From Streptomyces dengpaensis (GTDB lineage: Bacteria; Actinomycetota; Actinomycetes; Streptomycetales; Streptomycetaceae): 64,000 nucleotides of DNA. Position numbers and translations under genes: made by a program. Under the pieces are notes generated by a model that did not search any database, was not told the DNA's origin, and saw only the letters and a program-made list of their open reading frames with translations. Location: NCBI RefSeq assembly GCF_002946835.1, contig NZ_CP026652.1, positions 6,386,001 through 6,450,000 of the forward strand, in the 5' to 3' direction. Shown piece by piece: positions 9,015-17,114 of the stretch (the stretch's first letter is position 1; every line of letters begins with the position of its first letter).

Positions 9015-9800
9015 CTACTCGCGGTCCCACTGGCCTGATTGTTCTGCCGGGGGTCCGGCCCGCGGCGGAGCCGCTGTCGGGGGCGGTGTCCCCCGGGAGG
9101 ACACAGTCGTACGGCCAAACCTCACCCACGCGTAGACGAACCCCAGCGAGAAGCCCACCAGGTGGGCCAGATACGCCACCCCCGGACCGGATGTGTCCCG
9201 GCCCGCCGCCAGCCACTGGAGGGACACCCAGAAGGGCAGTACCACCCAGGCCGGGAAGCGCAGCGGCAGGAAGAAGAGGAACGGGAAGAGACTGGTCACC
9301 CGGGCCTTGGGGAACAGGTACAGGAACGCGCCGAGGATCGCGGAGATCGCCCCGGAGGCGCCGACCAGGGACTGCTGCGACTCGGCGTTGGCGGCCGAGT
9401 AGCCGAGCAGGGCGAGATAGCCGCAGCCCACGTAGAAGAGGGCGAACTGCACGTGGCCCATGCGTTCCTCGGCCATCGCCCCGAAGACGTAGAAGAAGAG
9501 CATGTTGCCCAGGAGGTGGAGCCAGCTGCCGTGGATGAACAGGGCCGTGGCCGGGGTGAGCGCCGCGCGCGGGGCGCCGCCGAAGAGCTCGACGGGCACC
9601 ACACCCCAGCGCCGGAAGTAGGCCCGCTGGGCGGCCAGGAGCTCGTCCCCGGTGCCGTACGCCGGGCTGAGCCCCGCCGCCGGGCCGATCAGGAAGATCA
9701 GGCAGCACAGGACGATCAGCCCGTAGGTCACCGGTGCCGATTGACCTCGCACCCTCTTGCCGGCCGTCGTGGTCCGCTTGTTGATCATGGTGCAGAGCAT
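9015..9800 (-). CDS. Rhomboid family intramembrane serine protease
   Basis: 261 residues with six or so hydrophobic segments. The catalytic dyad is visible: Ser149 in V-G-A-S-G-A-I and His213 in Y-L-A-H-L-V-G-F. The H-G-S-W-L-H-L-L-G-N-M segment, matching the conserved H-x-x-x-N region, lies before them. Rhomboids cleave transmembrane helices; the substrate here is unknown. Two ATGs are possible (9800 and 9788), neither with a convincing Shine-Dalgarno, so the N-terminus is uncertain by four residues. It lies 42 bp after the start of the RAM-domain gene on the same strand. Confidence 0.93.
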   Translation of the reverse strand: MLCTMINKRTTTAGKRVRGQSAPVTYGLIVLCCLIFLIGPAAGLSPAYGTGDELLAAQRAYFRRWGVVPVELFGGAPRAALTPATALFIHGSWLHLLGNMLFFYVFGAMAEERMGHVQFALFYVGCGYLALLGYSAANAESQQSLVGASGAISAILGAFLYLFPKARVTSLFPFLFFLPLRFPAWVVLPFWVSLQWLAAGRDTSGPGVAYLAHLVGFSLGFVYAWVRFGRTTVSSRGTPPPTAAPPRAGPPAEQSGQWDRE

Positions 9801-9942
9801 GACGTAACCGGACCGATGGGTGCGGACCGCCTCGCCGCCGTGGACGGCTGAGCGTCGAGTACCCGCCAGGCCGTAGGGTTACGAGCCACACGCACCAGGG
9901 AGACTGGCGCTGGACGGACACTGGAAGGAAAGCGACAGCCAT

Positions 9943-10182
9943 ATGACTGTTCCCCTGCCGGACGCCAAGACCCGCTGGCGCTGCACGCTCTGTGGCAACC
10001 TCACGCGTTTTGACGTCACCCGCTCGTCGAAGGTCGTCGAGTACGTGCACCTCGACCTGGCTGGTGAGCCGACGGTGGAGGAGCGCGAGGTGGTCAGTGA
10101 GACCATCGAGTCGGTGCGGTGCCGCTGGTGCAACGCGGTGGATCAGGTGGAACTCGTGGACAGGCCGGGCGCCGGCTCCTGA
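9943..10182 (+). CDS. Small zinc-ribbon-like protein
   Basis: 79 residues, ATG start. It contains W-R-C-T-L-C-G-N near the N-terminus and V-R-C-R-W-C-N near the C-terminus, two C-x2-C pairs about 44 residues apart that would make a zinc ribbon. The rest is hydrophilic with an acidic middle. I recognise it as a conserved streptomycete hypothetical but know no function. It precedes the NYN-domain gene by 34 bp, so the two may be co-transcribed and linked to RNA metabolism. Confidence 0.85.
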   Translation: MTVPLPDAKTRWRCTLCGNLTRFDVTRSSKVVEYVHLDLAGEPTVEEREVVSETIESVRCRWCNAVDQVELVDRPGAGS

Positions 10183-10216
10183 GGGAGCGGGCCCCGCACA
10201 GGTATGGGGGTGACGG

Positions 10217-11566
10217 ATGGTGGCGGCCACAGGCGGGGAGCCGGACGACGGCGCCGCTGAGGTGCTCGACCGTCCGCTGCCCGACGGCGTACGCAGAAGA
10301 GTCGTCCAGATCGTCTCGGACGGGTTCGGCGGGCTGACCATCACGGAACTGCCCACCCAATTGCGGCAGTACGCCCGGTTCGCCCCCAATCGGCGTGCGA
10401 AGTTCGCCGGTAACGCCATGGCCGCGGCTCTGGAGACGGACCCGCTGTTCAGACAGCGCATCGCCGAGAAGCTGAGAGAGGCGCAGCCGGAGCTCACCGG
10501 TGCCCTCGACTCGGGCGCGCCGCCCCCGGCCGCGGATCCGCTGGACGTGGCGGCCGCGGCCTATGTGCTGCGCCCCACGGGCTGGGTGAAGCTGGTGACC
10601 GCAGCGGGCGAGGAGGCCCTGCGGGCGGATGCCGAGCGCGCCGACGAGGAGAGCCGGGCCGAGCTGGAGCGGCTGCGCGAGGAGCTCGCGGAGGCCCGCG
10701 GCCAGACCAGGGCCGAGACCGAACGGCTGCGTACGGAGCTGGAGTCGGCGAAGAAGGAAGCCGAATCGCTTCACCGCAAGCTGCGCGGAGCCCTCAGCGA
10801 CGTCAAGCGCGGTGAGGCGGCGCTGCGCAAGCTCCGGGACGAGATGGACACCGTACGGGCGGAGGGGCAGGCCCAGGTGTCCGCCGCCGAGAGCGAGACC
10901 CGGCGGCTCAAGGCGCGCCTCGGGGAGGCCGAGGCGGCCCTGGAGGCGACGCGCAGAGCGGCGCGCGAGGGGCGCAGTGTCGAGGACATGCGCGTACGGC
11001 TGCTGCTCGACACGGTGCTGGACGCGGCTCAAGGGCTGCGGCGGGAGCTCGCGTTGCCGCCCGTCTCCGTACGGCCGGCGGAGACCGTGGACGCGGTCGA
11101 ACCGGGACGGATGACGCCAAAAGACATCGCCGCTCGCGCGCTGTCCGAAAACGATCCGGCGATTCTCGACCAGTTGCTGGCGCTGCCGCAGGTGCATCTG
11201 GTCGTCGACGGCTACAACGTCACCAAGACCGGCTATCCGCAGATGCCGTTGGAGAAGCAGCGGCTGAGGCTGCTCGGGCAGCTCTCGCAGCTCGCCGCGC
11301 AGACCGGCGCCGAAGTGACCTGTGTCTTCGACGGGGCCGAGCTGGCGGCGCCCGTGCTGCTCGCGCCGCCGCGCGGGGTGCGGGTGCTGTTCTCCAAACC
11401 CGGCGTCACCGCGGACGAGTTGATCCGCCAGCTGGTGCGCGCCGAGCCGCCGGGGCGGCCGGTCATCGTCGTCTCGACCGACCGTGAGGTGGCCGACGGG
11501 GTCGCCAAGGCGGGTGCGCGGCCGGTCGCGTCGGTGGTGCTGCTCAAGCGATTTTCGCGCGGCTGA
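10217..11566 (+). CDS. NYN-domain (YacP-like) RNA-binding/nuclease protein with coiled coil
   Basis: 449 residues. The N-terminal third is an alpha-helical region of unknown type. About residues 130-260 are a long coiled coil (runs such as E-E-S-R-A-E-L-E-R-L-R-E). The C-terminus (about 325-449) is a PIN-like NYN domain, with the first catalytic Asp at 331 in V-V-D-G-Y-N-V and later acidic residues in V-F-D-G-A-E and S-T-D-R-E-V. NYN/YacP proteins cut or bind structured RNA; in Bacillus the relative is Rae1. Whether this protein is active is an inference from the acidic residues. Confidence 0.88.
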   Translation: MVAATGGEPDDGAAEVLDRPLPDGVRRRVVQIVSDGFGGLTITELPTQLRQYARFAPNRRAKFAGNAMAAALETDPLFRQRIAEKLREAQPELTGALDSGAPPPAADPLDVAAAAYVLRPTGWVKLVTAAGEEALRADAERADEESRAELERLREELAEARGQTRAETERLRTELESAKKEAESLHRKLRGALSDVKRGEAALRKLRDEMDTVRAEGQAQVSAAESETRRLKARLGEAEAALEATRRAAREGRSVEDMRVRLLLDTVLDAAQGLRRELALPPVSVRPAETVDAVEPGRMTPKDIAARALSENDPAILDQLLALPQVHLVVDGYNVTKTGYPQMPLEKQRLRLLGQLSQLAAQTGAEVTCVFDGAELAAPVLLAPPRGVRVLFSKPGVTADELIRQLVRAEPPGRPVIVVSTDREVADGVAKAGARPVASVVLLKRFSRG

Positions 11567-11929
11567 CCTGGGGCTGACCAGCGCTTTTCTCCCGCCACTC
11601 GCCATCGCCCGCCCGCACCTTTGACCATCTGGGCCGTAAGCCTCATAGGCAACGAAAGTCCCATGCGTAACGTCCAGGCGTAATGCCCGAATTAGCGAGA
11701 CCTTCACACGACGTAGCGTCAAAGCCGCATTACTGCAGGTGAGTTGTCGGTAAAGAATGCTCTCGGTGACTGAGATTTTTCCTATGAGGATTTGAAGTGA
11801 TCACAGGAAGGTCGCTAGGTTCAGGTTTCGAACCTCCGCTCGGATGATCACTCATGGGGAGTGACGGTGGAGGGGCACCGCCCGTCGGCGCAATCGGCAG
11901 GCGGCTGGAGGAAGAAGGAGCTCGCCTTC
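11567..11929 (+). promoter_or_regulatory. Long upstream region of the first NlpC/P60 gene
   Basis: 363 bp without a supported gene. It holds an exact direct repeat GCGTAA-N7-GCGTAA at 11665-11683, then hairpins AGGTTC/GAACCT (11817-11835) and TCACTC/GAGTGA (11848-11864) ahead of the GTG start. Direct repeats of this kind recall sites for MtrA, which controls cell-wall hydrolases in actinobacteria, but the match is a guess. The GTGATCAC palindrome near 11798 may pair with TGATCAC further down. Confidence 0.45.
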
Positions 11930-12961
11930 GTGGCGTCCCACCGTCGACCCAAGCAGCCGAGCCGCACCCGTGTGACCGTGCTCACCACCGCCGCCGCGGC
12001 AGCCGTGGCCCTCAGTGCCAACGCCGCCAACGCCGCGCCCAGCGAGAAGCCGAGCAAGGACGAGGTCAAGGCCAAGGTCGACACGCTCTACGAAGAGGCG
12101 GAGCAGGCCACCGAGAAGTACAACGGCGCCAAGGAGAAGCAGGAGAAGCTCCAGAAGGAGATCTCCACGATCCAGGACAACGTCGCCCGCGGCCAGGAAG
12201 AGCTCAACGAGCTGCGCGACGGCCTCGGTTCGATGGCCAGCGCCCAGTACCGCACCGGAGGCATCGACCCCTCCGTGGCGCTCTTCCTCTCCTCCGACCC
12301 GGACGACTACCTCGACAAGGCGTCCGCGATGGACCAGCTGAGCACTCAGCAGGTCGACGCGCTGAAGAAGGTCCAGGAGAAGCAGCGTCTGCTCGCCCAG
12401 CAGCGCGAGGAAGCCTCCGACAAGCTCAAGGACCTCGCCTCCACCCGCACCGAACTGGGCAAGAAGAAGAAGGAAGTCCAGGGCAAGCTCGGCGAGGCGC
12501 AGAAGCTCCTCAACACCCTGACGGCCGCCGAGAAGGCGGCCCTGGACGCGGAGCAGGAGCGCGCCAACCGCACCAGCGAGCGCAGCGCCCTCAGCTCCGG
12601 CAAGGCGGCCTCAGGCCGTGTCGGCTCCGCGTACGCGGCCGCGCAGAGCAAGATCGGCTCGCCGTACGTCTACGGCGCCTCCGGCCCCAGTTCCTTCGAC
12701 TGCTCGGGCCTCACCTCCTGGGCCTACGCCCAGGCCGGCGTCTCCATTCCCCGTACCTCGCAGGCACAGGCCAACGCCGGTACGCGCATCTACTCGCAGA
12801 GCGACCTGCAGGTCGGCGACCTGGTCATCTTCTACGCCGACCAGCACCACGTCGGCTTCTACGCGGGCAACGGCCAGGTGCTGCACGCCCCGCGCACCGG
12901 CACGGTCGTGCGCTACGAGTCGATCAACAACATGCCCTACCAGTTCGGCGTCCGCATCTGA
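11930..12961 (+). CDS. Secreted NlpC/P60 peptidoglycan hydrolase (first of pair)
   Basis: 343 residues from the GTG at 11930, which follows AAGGAG at 8 bases. An upstream ATG in frame would only add an implausible extension before the signal peptide. The basic n-region and hydrophobic core end near A-N-A-A-N-A-A. A coiled-coil region (about 45-225) precedes the C-terminal NlpC/P60 domain with Cys258 in F-D-C-S-G-L and His307 in H-H-V-G-F. It resembles mycobacterial RipA-type D,L-endopeptidases that cut stem peptides during division or germination. A near-identical architecture follows in the next gene. Confidence 0.95.
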   Translation: MASHRRPKQPSRTRVTVLTTAAAAAVALSANAANAAPSEKPSKDEVKAKVDTLYEEAEQATEKYNGAKEKQEKLQKEISTIQDNVARGQEELNELRDGLGSMASAQYRTGGIDPSVALFLSSDPDDYLDKASAMDQLSTQQVDALKKVQEKQRLLAQQREEASDKLKDLASTRTELGKKKKEVQGKLGEAQKLLNTLTAAEKAALDAEQERANRTSERSALSSGKAASGRVGSAYAAAQSKIGSPYVYGASGPSSFDCSGLTSWAYAQAGVSIPRTSQAQANAGTRIYSQSDLQVGDLVIFYADQHHVGFYAGNGQVLHAPRTGTVVRYESINNMPYQFGVRI

Positions 12962-12977
12962 CGCACTCCTCCTGAGC

Positions 12978-13019
12978 GGGTCCCTCGCCACTGAGGCCGC
13001 CAAGGCCACTGAGGGACCC
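12978..13019 (+). terminator. Hairpin after first NlpC/P60 gene
   Basis: GGGTCCCTC and GAGGGACCC pair perfectly 16 bp after the stop codon. Further complementary GGCC-rich sequence lies inside the loop. No long T-run follows. Confidence 0.72.
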
Positions 13020-13068
13020 CTCGGGACGCCGCCCAAACGGGCGAATTGCGGCGCCTCCCCCAGACCCC

Positions 13069-13104
13069 ACGCCCCGCCGGTGACCTGCGTCTCCGGCGGG
13101 GCGT
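13069..13104 (+). terminator. Strong hairpin between the NlpC/P60 genes
   Basis: ACGCCCCGCCGG pairs perfectly with CCGGCGGGGCGT (12 bp) around a 12-nt loop and is followed by CGCTTTGTG. With the hairpin at 12978 it forms a double terminator, so the second hydrolase is likely transcribed from its own promoter. Confidence 0.82.
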
Positions 13105-13400
13105 CGCTTTGTGTGCCCGCAGAGCCCGTTGGTCGGTGCGTAGTCGCACGGCTAGCATCGCCGCGTCTGGCAACGGAGTTGTCGGACCTACCGCCGGACG
13201 GGCGGAAAGTCACGCCTGCGGAGGCCACGTAAGACCAACCCTCACGGGGCGGCGGAGGCCTGTGAAACAGGAACCCGCGGTGGCACCCCACAACGGTGCG
13301 GACCGGAATCTCTTGCCTGCGGGCAGGAGAGGGCGTCAATGTCTGGCGCGCTTCCCCCGGGTCCCCGGGGGAGACCGTCAGCGTCCGACGAGTGGAAGGA
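13105..13400 (+). promoter_or_regulatory. Structured-looking leader of second NlpC/P60 gene
   Basis: About 300 bp with no supported gene. It contains several local stems (CCGCC/GGGCGG near 13191-13204, CCTGTG/AACAGG near 13259-13272, TTGCCTGCGGGCAG near 13313). A short stretch (AACGGAGTTGTCGGACC) faintly recalls the opening of c-di-AMP (ydaO) leaders, which precede wall-hydrolase genes in Streptomyces, but the conserved later blocks are absent. I treat it as an unassigned leader. Confidence 0.4.
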
Positions 13401-14426
13401 ATGCGGCTTCCTGTGGGGTCCCATCGCCGTCTTGTACCGTCCGGGTTCCACCGGAGCACCGGCCTCGCCGTCTGCGTGATGTCCGCCGCGGTCGCGGCGC
13501 TCCACGCCCTCCCGGCGGCCGCGGCACCGCAGGACGACACCCGGGCCGAGGTGGACCGCCTGTACGCGCAGGCGGAGAAGGCCACCGAGGCGTACAACGA
13601 GGCCGACGAGCGTGCCGACTCCCTGCGCGAGGAGGTCGGCACCGCACAGGACGAGATCGCCCGGCAGCAGGAGCGCAGCAACACCATGCGGGACGCGCTC
13701 GGTTCGGTCGCCGGGGCCCAGTACCGGTCCGGCGGCCTCGACCCCTCCCTCGCGCTGCTGTTCTCCGACGACCCGGCCGACTACCTCGACAGGGCCGCCG
13801 CCCTCGACCGGATCACCGCCCGCCAGGCCGGTGAACTCAAGGACCTCCAGCGCGCGATGCGCGACCTCACCCAGAAACGCGAGGAGGTCTCTGGCAAGCT
13901 CGCCGAGCTGGAGAAGAGCCGCAAGGCCGTCGCCCGGCACAAGCGGACCGTCGAACGGAAACTGGCCAAGGCGCGGCAGCTGCTCAACGCGCTGCCGTAC
14001 GCCGAGCGCGCCGCCTTCGACCGGGCGTCGCGTTCCTCGCGCTCCGGCCTGCCCGACCTCGGAGAAGCCGGTCCTTCCTCGGCCCGTGCGGCTGCCGCGA
14101 TCGCCGCGGCCCGCTCGGCGGTCGGCCGCCCGTATGTGTGGGGCGCCAACGGGCCCGGCGGCTTCGACTGTTCGGGCCTGACGCAGTGGTCGTACGCACA
14201 GGCCGGAATCGGTCTGCCGCGCACCTCGCAGGCCCAGCAGTACGCGGGACGGCAGGTGTCGCTCTCCCAGGCGGAGCCCGGCGACCTGGTCACCTACCGC
14301 TCGGACGCGAGCCACATCGCCATGTACATGGGTAACGGTCAGGTGATCCACGCGCCCTACCCGGGCGCCCCGGTGCGCTACGACCCGGTGGGCATGATGC
14401 CGATCTCGTCCGTGACGCGGGTCTGA
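13401..14426 (+). CDS. Secreted NlpC/P60 peptidoglycan hydrolase (second of pair)
   Basis: 341 residues from the ATG at 13401; a GGAAGGA lies unusually close to it, so the start could be elsewhere. The N-terminus has basic residues then a hydrophobic stretch ending A-L-P-A-A-A-A, a signal peptide. Coiled coil about 35-215 and C-terminal NlpC/P60 with Cys257 in F-D-C-S-G-L and the histidine in S-H-I-A-M-Y. It is clearly a paralogue of the preceding gene, with matching blocks such as L-D-P-S-L-A-L-L-F. The duplication is old because identity is moderate. Confidence 0.94.
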   Translation: MRLPVGSHRRLVPSGFHRSTGLAVCVMSAAVAALHALPAAAAPQDDTRAEVDRLYAQAEKATEAYNEADERADSLREEVGTAQDEIARQQERSNTMRDALGSVAGAQYRSGGLDPSLALLFSDDPADYLDRAAALDRITARQAGELKDLQRAMRDLTQKREEVSGKLAELEKSRKAVARHKRTVERKLAKARQLLNALPYAERAAFDRASRSSRSGLPDLGEAGPSSARAAAAIAAARSAVGRPYVWGANGPGGFDCSGLTQWSYAQAGIGLPRTSQAQQYAGRQVSLSQAEPGDLVTYRSDASHIAMYMGNGQVIHAPYPGAPVRYDPVGMMPISSVTRV

Positions 14427-14458
14427 CCTCCGGGCGAAGCCGCCGTACGATCGGGAAC

Positions 14459-15655
14459 GTGGCTGGTCGAAGGCGTGCGTCGCGGACGGTGCTCTCCCTG
14501 GTGCTGCTGCTCGCCGTGCTCGTCGGCTGCGGCGGTGGTGCGCCGTCGGACACTGCGACGGCCGAGGTGCAGCGGGTGCTCGACCGGCGGGCGTCGGCGC
14601 TCCTCGACCGGGACGAGCCGGCGTACCGGGCGACCGGGCAACCGGCCGCCGTCGACGCCGAGTTCGGGAATCTGCGCGACGTCCCGCTCGCGGCCTGGTC
14701 GTACCGCCTGACCGAGCTGCGCCGCTCCGGCGACCTGGCCACGGCCGACGCGGAACTGCGCTACCGCATCAAGGGCTACGACACCGCCCCCGTCACCGCC
14801 GCCCGCACCCTGCGCCTGACCCGCTCCGACGGGACCTGGTACGTCACCTCCGACGAGCCCGCCAAGGAGGCGAGCGAGCAGATGTGGGAGCAGGGGGCCG
14901 TGCGGGTCGTCCGGGGTGAGCACAGCCTGGTCCTGGGGGTCGGACAGACCGGCGAGCGGCTGCGCGCGTACGCGGATCTCGCGGACCGCGCCGTGCCCGC
15001 CGTGTCGAACGCGTGGGGTACGGACTGGTCGGGGCACGTCGTCGTGCTCGTACCGAAGTCGCTGGAAGGGATGGCGGGACTGCTCGGCGCCCCGGCGTCC
15101 GGGTACCGGGGGATCGCGGCGGTCACCACGGGCGAGGCGGGGGGCTCGGCGAAGGCGCCCGCGGACCGGATCATCGTCAACCCCGACGCGTACGGCGTCC
15201 TCGGTGGCTTCGGCAAACAGGTCGTCCTCACCCACGAGACGACACATGTCGCGACCCGCACCCACACCACGCCCGCGACGCCCCTGTGGCTCTCCGAGGG
15301 CTACGCGGACTGGGTCGGCTACCGCGGCAGCGGGCGGACGCCCGCTCAGGTCGCCCCGGAGCTGGTGCGCGCCGTGGCGGAGGGGCGTGTCCCGGCCGCG
15401 CTGCCGGACGACGAGGACTTCGGGTTCTCCGGGGAGGCGGCCCGGCTGGCGCTGGCGTACGAGGGCGGCTGGCTGGCCTGCCGGATGATCGCCGACCGCT
15501 GGGGCGAGGTCCGGCTGAACGACTTCTACCGGGCGGTGGGCGACCACGAGAAGCGGGCCGGAGCGGTCGAGGACGCACTGCGGGACGTACTGCACACGAC
15601 ACCGGAGGAGTTCACCGCACAGTGGCGGGACTACCTCAGGGCTCAGCTCGGCTGA
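14459..15655 (+). CDS. Lipoprotein with HExxH gluzincin metallopeptidase domain
   Basis: 398 residues, GTG start. Twin-arginine-like basic residues and a hydrophobic core end in the lipobox L-V-G-C with Cys24 as the lipidated residue. The C-terminal half contains H259-E-T-T-H263 and, about 23 residues later, L-S-E-G-Y-A-D-W. This is the zinc-binding arrangement of gluzincins. The N-terminal half is unassigned. It is probably an extracellular membrane-tethered peptidase; the nearby NlpC/P60 genes suggest a wall or envelope role. It starts 32 bp after the second NlpC gene. Confidence 0.85.
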   Translation: MAGRRRASRTVLSLVLLLAVLVGCGGGAPSDTATAEVQRVLDRRASALLDRDEPAYRATGQPAAVDAEFGNLRDVPLAAWSYRLTELRRSGDLATADAELRYRIKGYDTAPVTAARTLRLTRSDGTWYVTSDEPAKEASEQMWEQGAVRVVRGEHSLVLGVGQTGERLRAYADLADRAVPAVSNAWGTDWSGHVVVLVPKSLEGMAGLLGAPASGYRGIAAVTTGEAGGSAKAPADRIIVNPDAYGVLGGFGKQVVLTHETTHVATRTHTTPATPLWLSEGYADWVGYRGSGRTPAQVAPELVRAVAEGRVPAALPDDEDFGFSGEAARLALAYEGGWLACRMIADRWGEVRLNDFYRAVGDHEKRAGAVEDALRDVLHTTPEEFTAQWRDYLRAQLG

Positions 15656-15667
15656 GGGGAGCCGCCG

Positions 15668-16915
15668 TCAGGACGACGCCAGGGTTTCCTCGGTGCGGGC
15701 GGCCTGAGAGGGGAGAGGTGGGGTGGGGCGGGAGACCGTGCCCCGCCACAGTCGCAGGGCGGCGAGCAGCGTGGCGACGACCAGCAGGCCGTTGCGTACG
15801 AAGAGCAGGGTGATGCCGAGCCGGTCGCTGGCGACGACGTGCGAGAACCAGACCGGGAACTCGAGGACGGTCACCAGGCACGCGCCCAGCACCAGACCGA
15901 CGGGCAGCGTCATCCGGCTGCCCCGGAAGCACAGGCAGACCGCCGCGAGCCCGACCAGCCAGACCATGTACTGCGGGCTGATGACCCGGCTGGTGGTGGT
16001 GAACATCAGCACGGCCACGAACGCGGCGTCCGCGAGCGTGTGCGGCAGGAACTGCCTGGCGCGCAGCCGCCACAGCAGCAGCCAGCCGAAGGCCACCCCC
16101 GTGAGTACCAGGGCCGCCGTGCTCACGACGTCGACGTACGGGCCGAGGAATTCCACCGAGCCGTAGTTGAGCAGCACCTGACCGTCCCAGCCGTACTGCC
16201 GGGCCACATGGAAGACGAGGGAACCCAGCGACTCGACCTCGGTGCCGCGGTCGCGCTGGAAGGTCAGGAAGGCGACGGCACCCGGCATCGACACGGTGAA
16301 CACCACCGCGATCCCCGCGGCTGTCACCGCCGCCGCGGCCCACACTCTGCGGCGGACGGCCCCGACGAGCAGCAGCACCGGCCACACCTTCAGCATCGCG
16401 CCGAAGCCCACGAGCGCCCCCATCACCCGCGGATGGCGCGTCCCGGCGAGCAGCGCCGCGACCGCGACGGCCGTCACCATCACGTCGTAGCGGGCATACA
16501 CGGTCGGCCCGAGCAGCGGTACGCCGATCACCCACACCCAGCAGCCGCGCAGCGTCTTGCCGGAGCGCAGGCCCGCGTACTGGAGCAGGCCGAACACCAC
16601 GAAGTCGGCGAGGAAGGCCAGCACGAAGAACGCCTGCGCGTAGCCGAGGAAGGGCAGCAGGCCGGGGGAGAGGATCGCCAGCGCGGCGGCCGGCGGGTAC
16701 TGCCAGGTGACGTCGTCGAGCGGGAAGGTGCCGTGGCGCAGGACCTCGTACCAGCCCTGGTAGATCACGGAGACATCGCTCGTGACGTCAGGGCCGGGGA
16801 AGACGTACACCTTGAACACGAAAAGGAGCAGCACCAGCCTGGTCAGGCCCCAGGTTCCCAGCAGTCCGACGAGCCCGTACGGGAACCTCGCCCCCCTTGC
16901 GCCCGTCATGCCCAC
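15668..16915 (-). CDS. GT87-type polyprenyl-phosphate mannosyltransferase-like membrane protein
   Basis: 415 residues with ten or more hydrophobic segments. The sequence after the first helix includes acidic P-G-P-D-V-T-S-D, and W-Q-Y-P-P-A-A-A follows, as in DUF2029/GT87 enzymes such as mycobacterial PimE. These use polyprenyl-phosphate mannose on the outer face of the membrane. An alternative start two codons downstream cannot be excluded. The gene is divergent from the GT4 gene at 17115, so the two may act in the same glycolipid or mannan pathway. Confidence 0.82.
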   Translation of the reverse strand: MGMTGARGARFPYGLVGLLGTWGLTRLVLLLFVFKVYVFPGPDVTSDVSVIYQGWYEVLRHGTFPLDDVTWQYPPAAALAILSPGLLPFLGYAQAFFVLAFLADFVVFGLLQYAGLRSGKTLRGCWVWVIGVPLLGPTVYARYDVMVTAVAVAALLAGTRHPRVMGALVGFGAMLKVWPVLLLVGAVRRRVWAAAAVTAAGIAVVFTVSMPGAVAFLTFQRDRGTEVESLGSLVFHVARQYGWDGQVLLNYGSVEFLGPYVDVVSTAALVLTGVAFGWLLLWRLRARQFLPHTLADAAFVAVLMFTTTSRVISPQYMVWLVGLAAVCLCFRGSRMTLPVGLVLGACLVTVLEFPVWFSHVVASDRLGITLLFVRNGLLVVATLLAALRLWRGTVSRPTPPLPSQAARTEETLASS

Positions 16916-17114
16916 CTGGTCCTAGTCTGTCCGGAATTCGCATGCTGTGCGGATATGTCCGGCGCTGCTTCTTGCTGTGCTTCCAGCTCTTGCCCGCCGG
17001 CTGTATGTCCGCGGAGCCATTTTCGCGGAGCCATGATGGCGCGGCACCCAGTTCGCGAGCCATCAAGCGTGGCCGTGCGGAGCTGTGAGTATAGGTTCGA
17101 TACTGTCGAACACG

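Noticed and set aside
11817..11835. tRNA-like T-arm sequence (GGTTCAGGTTTCGAACC)
   Set aside because: Only one short stem-loop is present; no acceptor, D or anticodon arms can be found around it.
13105..13400. c-di-AMP (ydaO) riboswitch before second NlpC/P60 gene
   Set aside because: Only the first short block shows any resemblance; the later conserved blocks are missing, so I list it as an unassigned leader.
13339..13479. A 46-codon ORF with a good Shine-Dalgarno in the NlpC leader, ending TGATG
   Set aside because: It would couple to an internal ATG of the hydrolase that lacks the charged signal-peptide start. Low confidence, so not annotated.
16897..17088. A 63-codon Cys-rich ORF between the two glycosyltransferase genes
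   Set aside because: It overlaps the start of the GT87 gene, has no Shine-Dalgarno and no recognised family; most likely chance.
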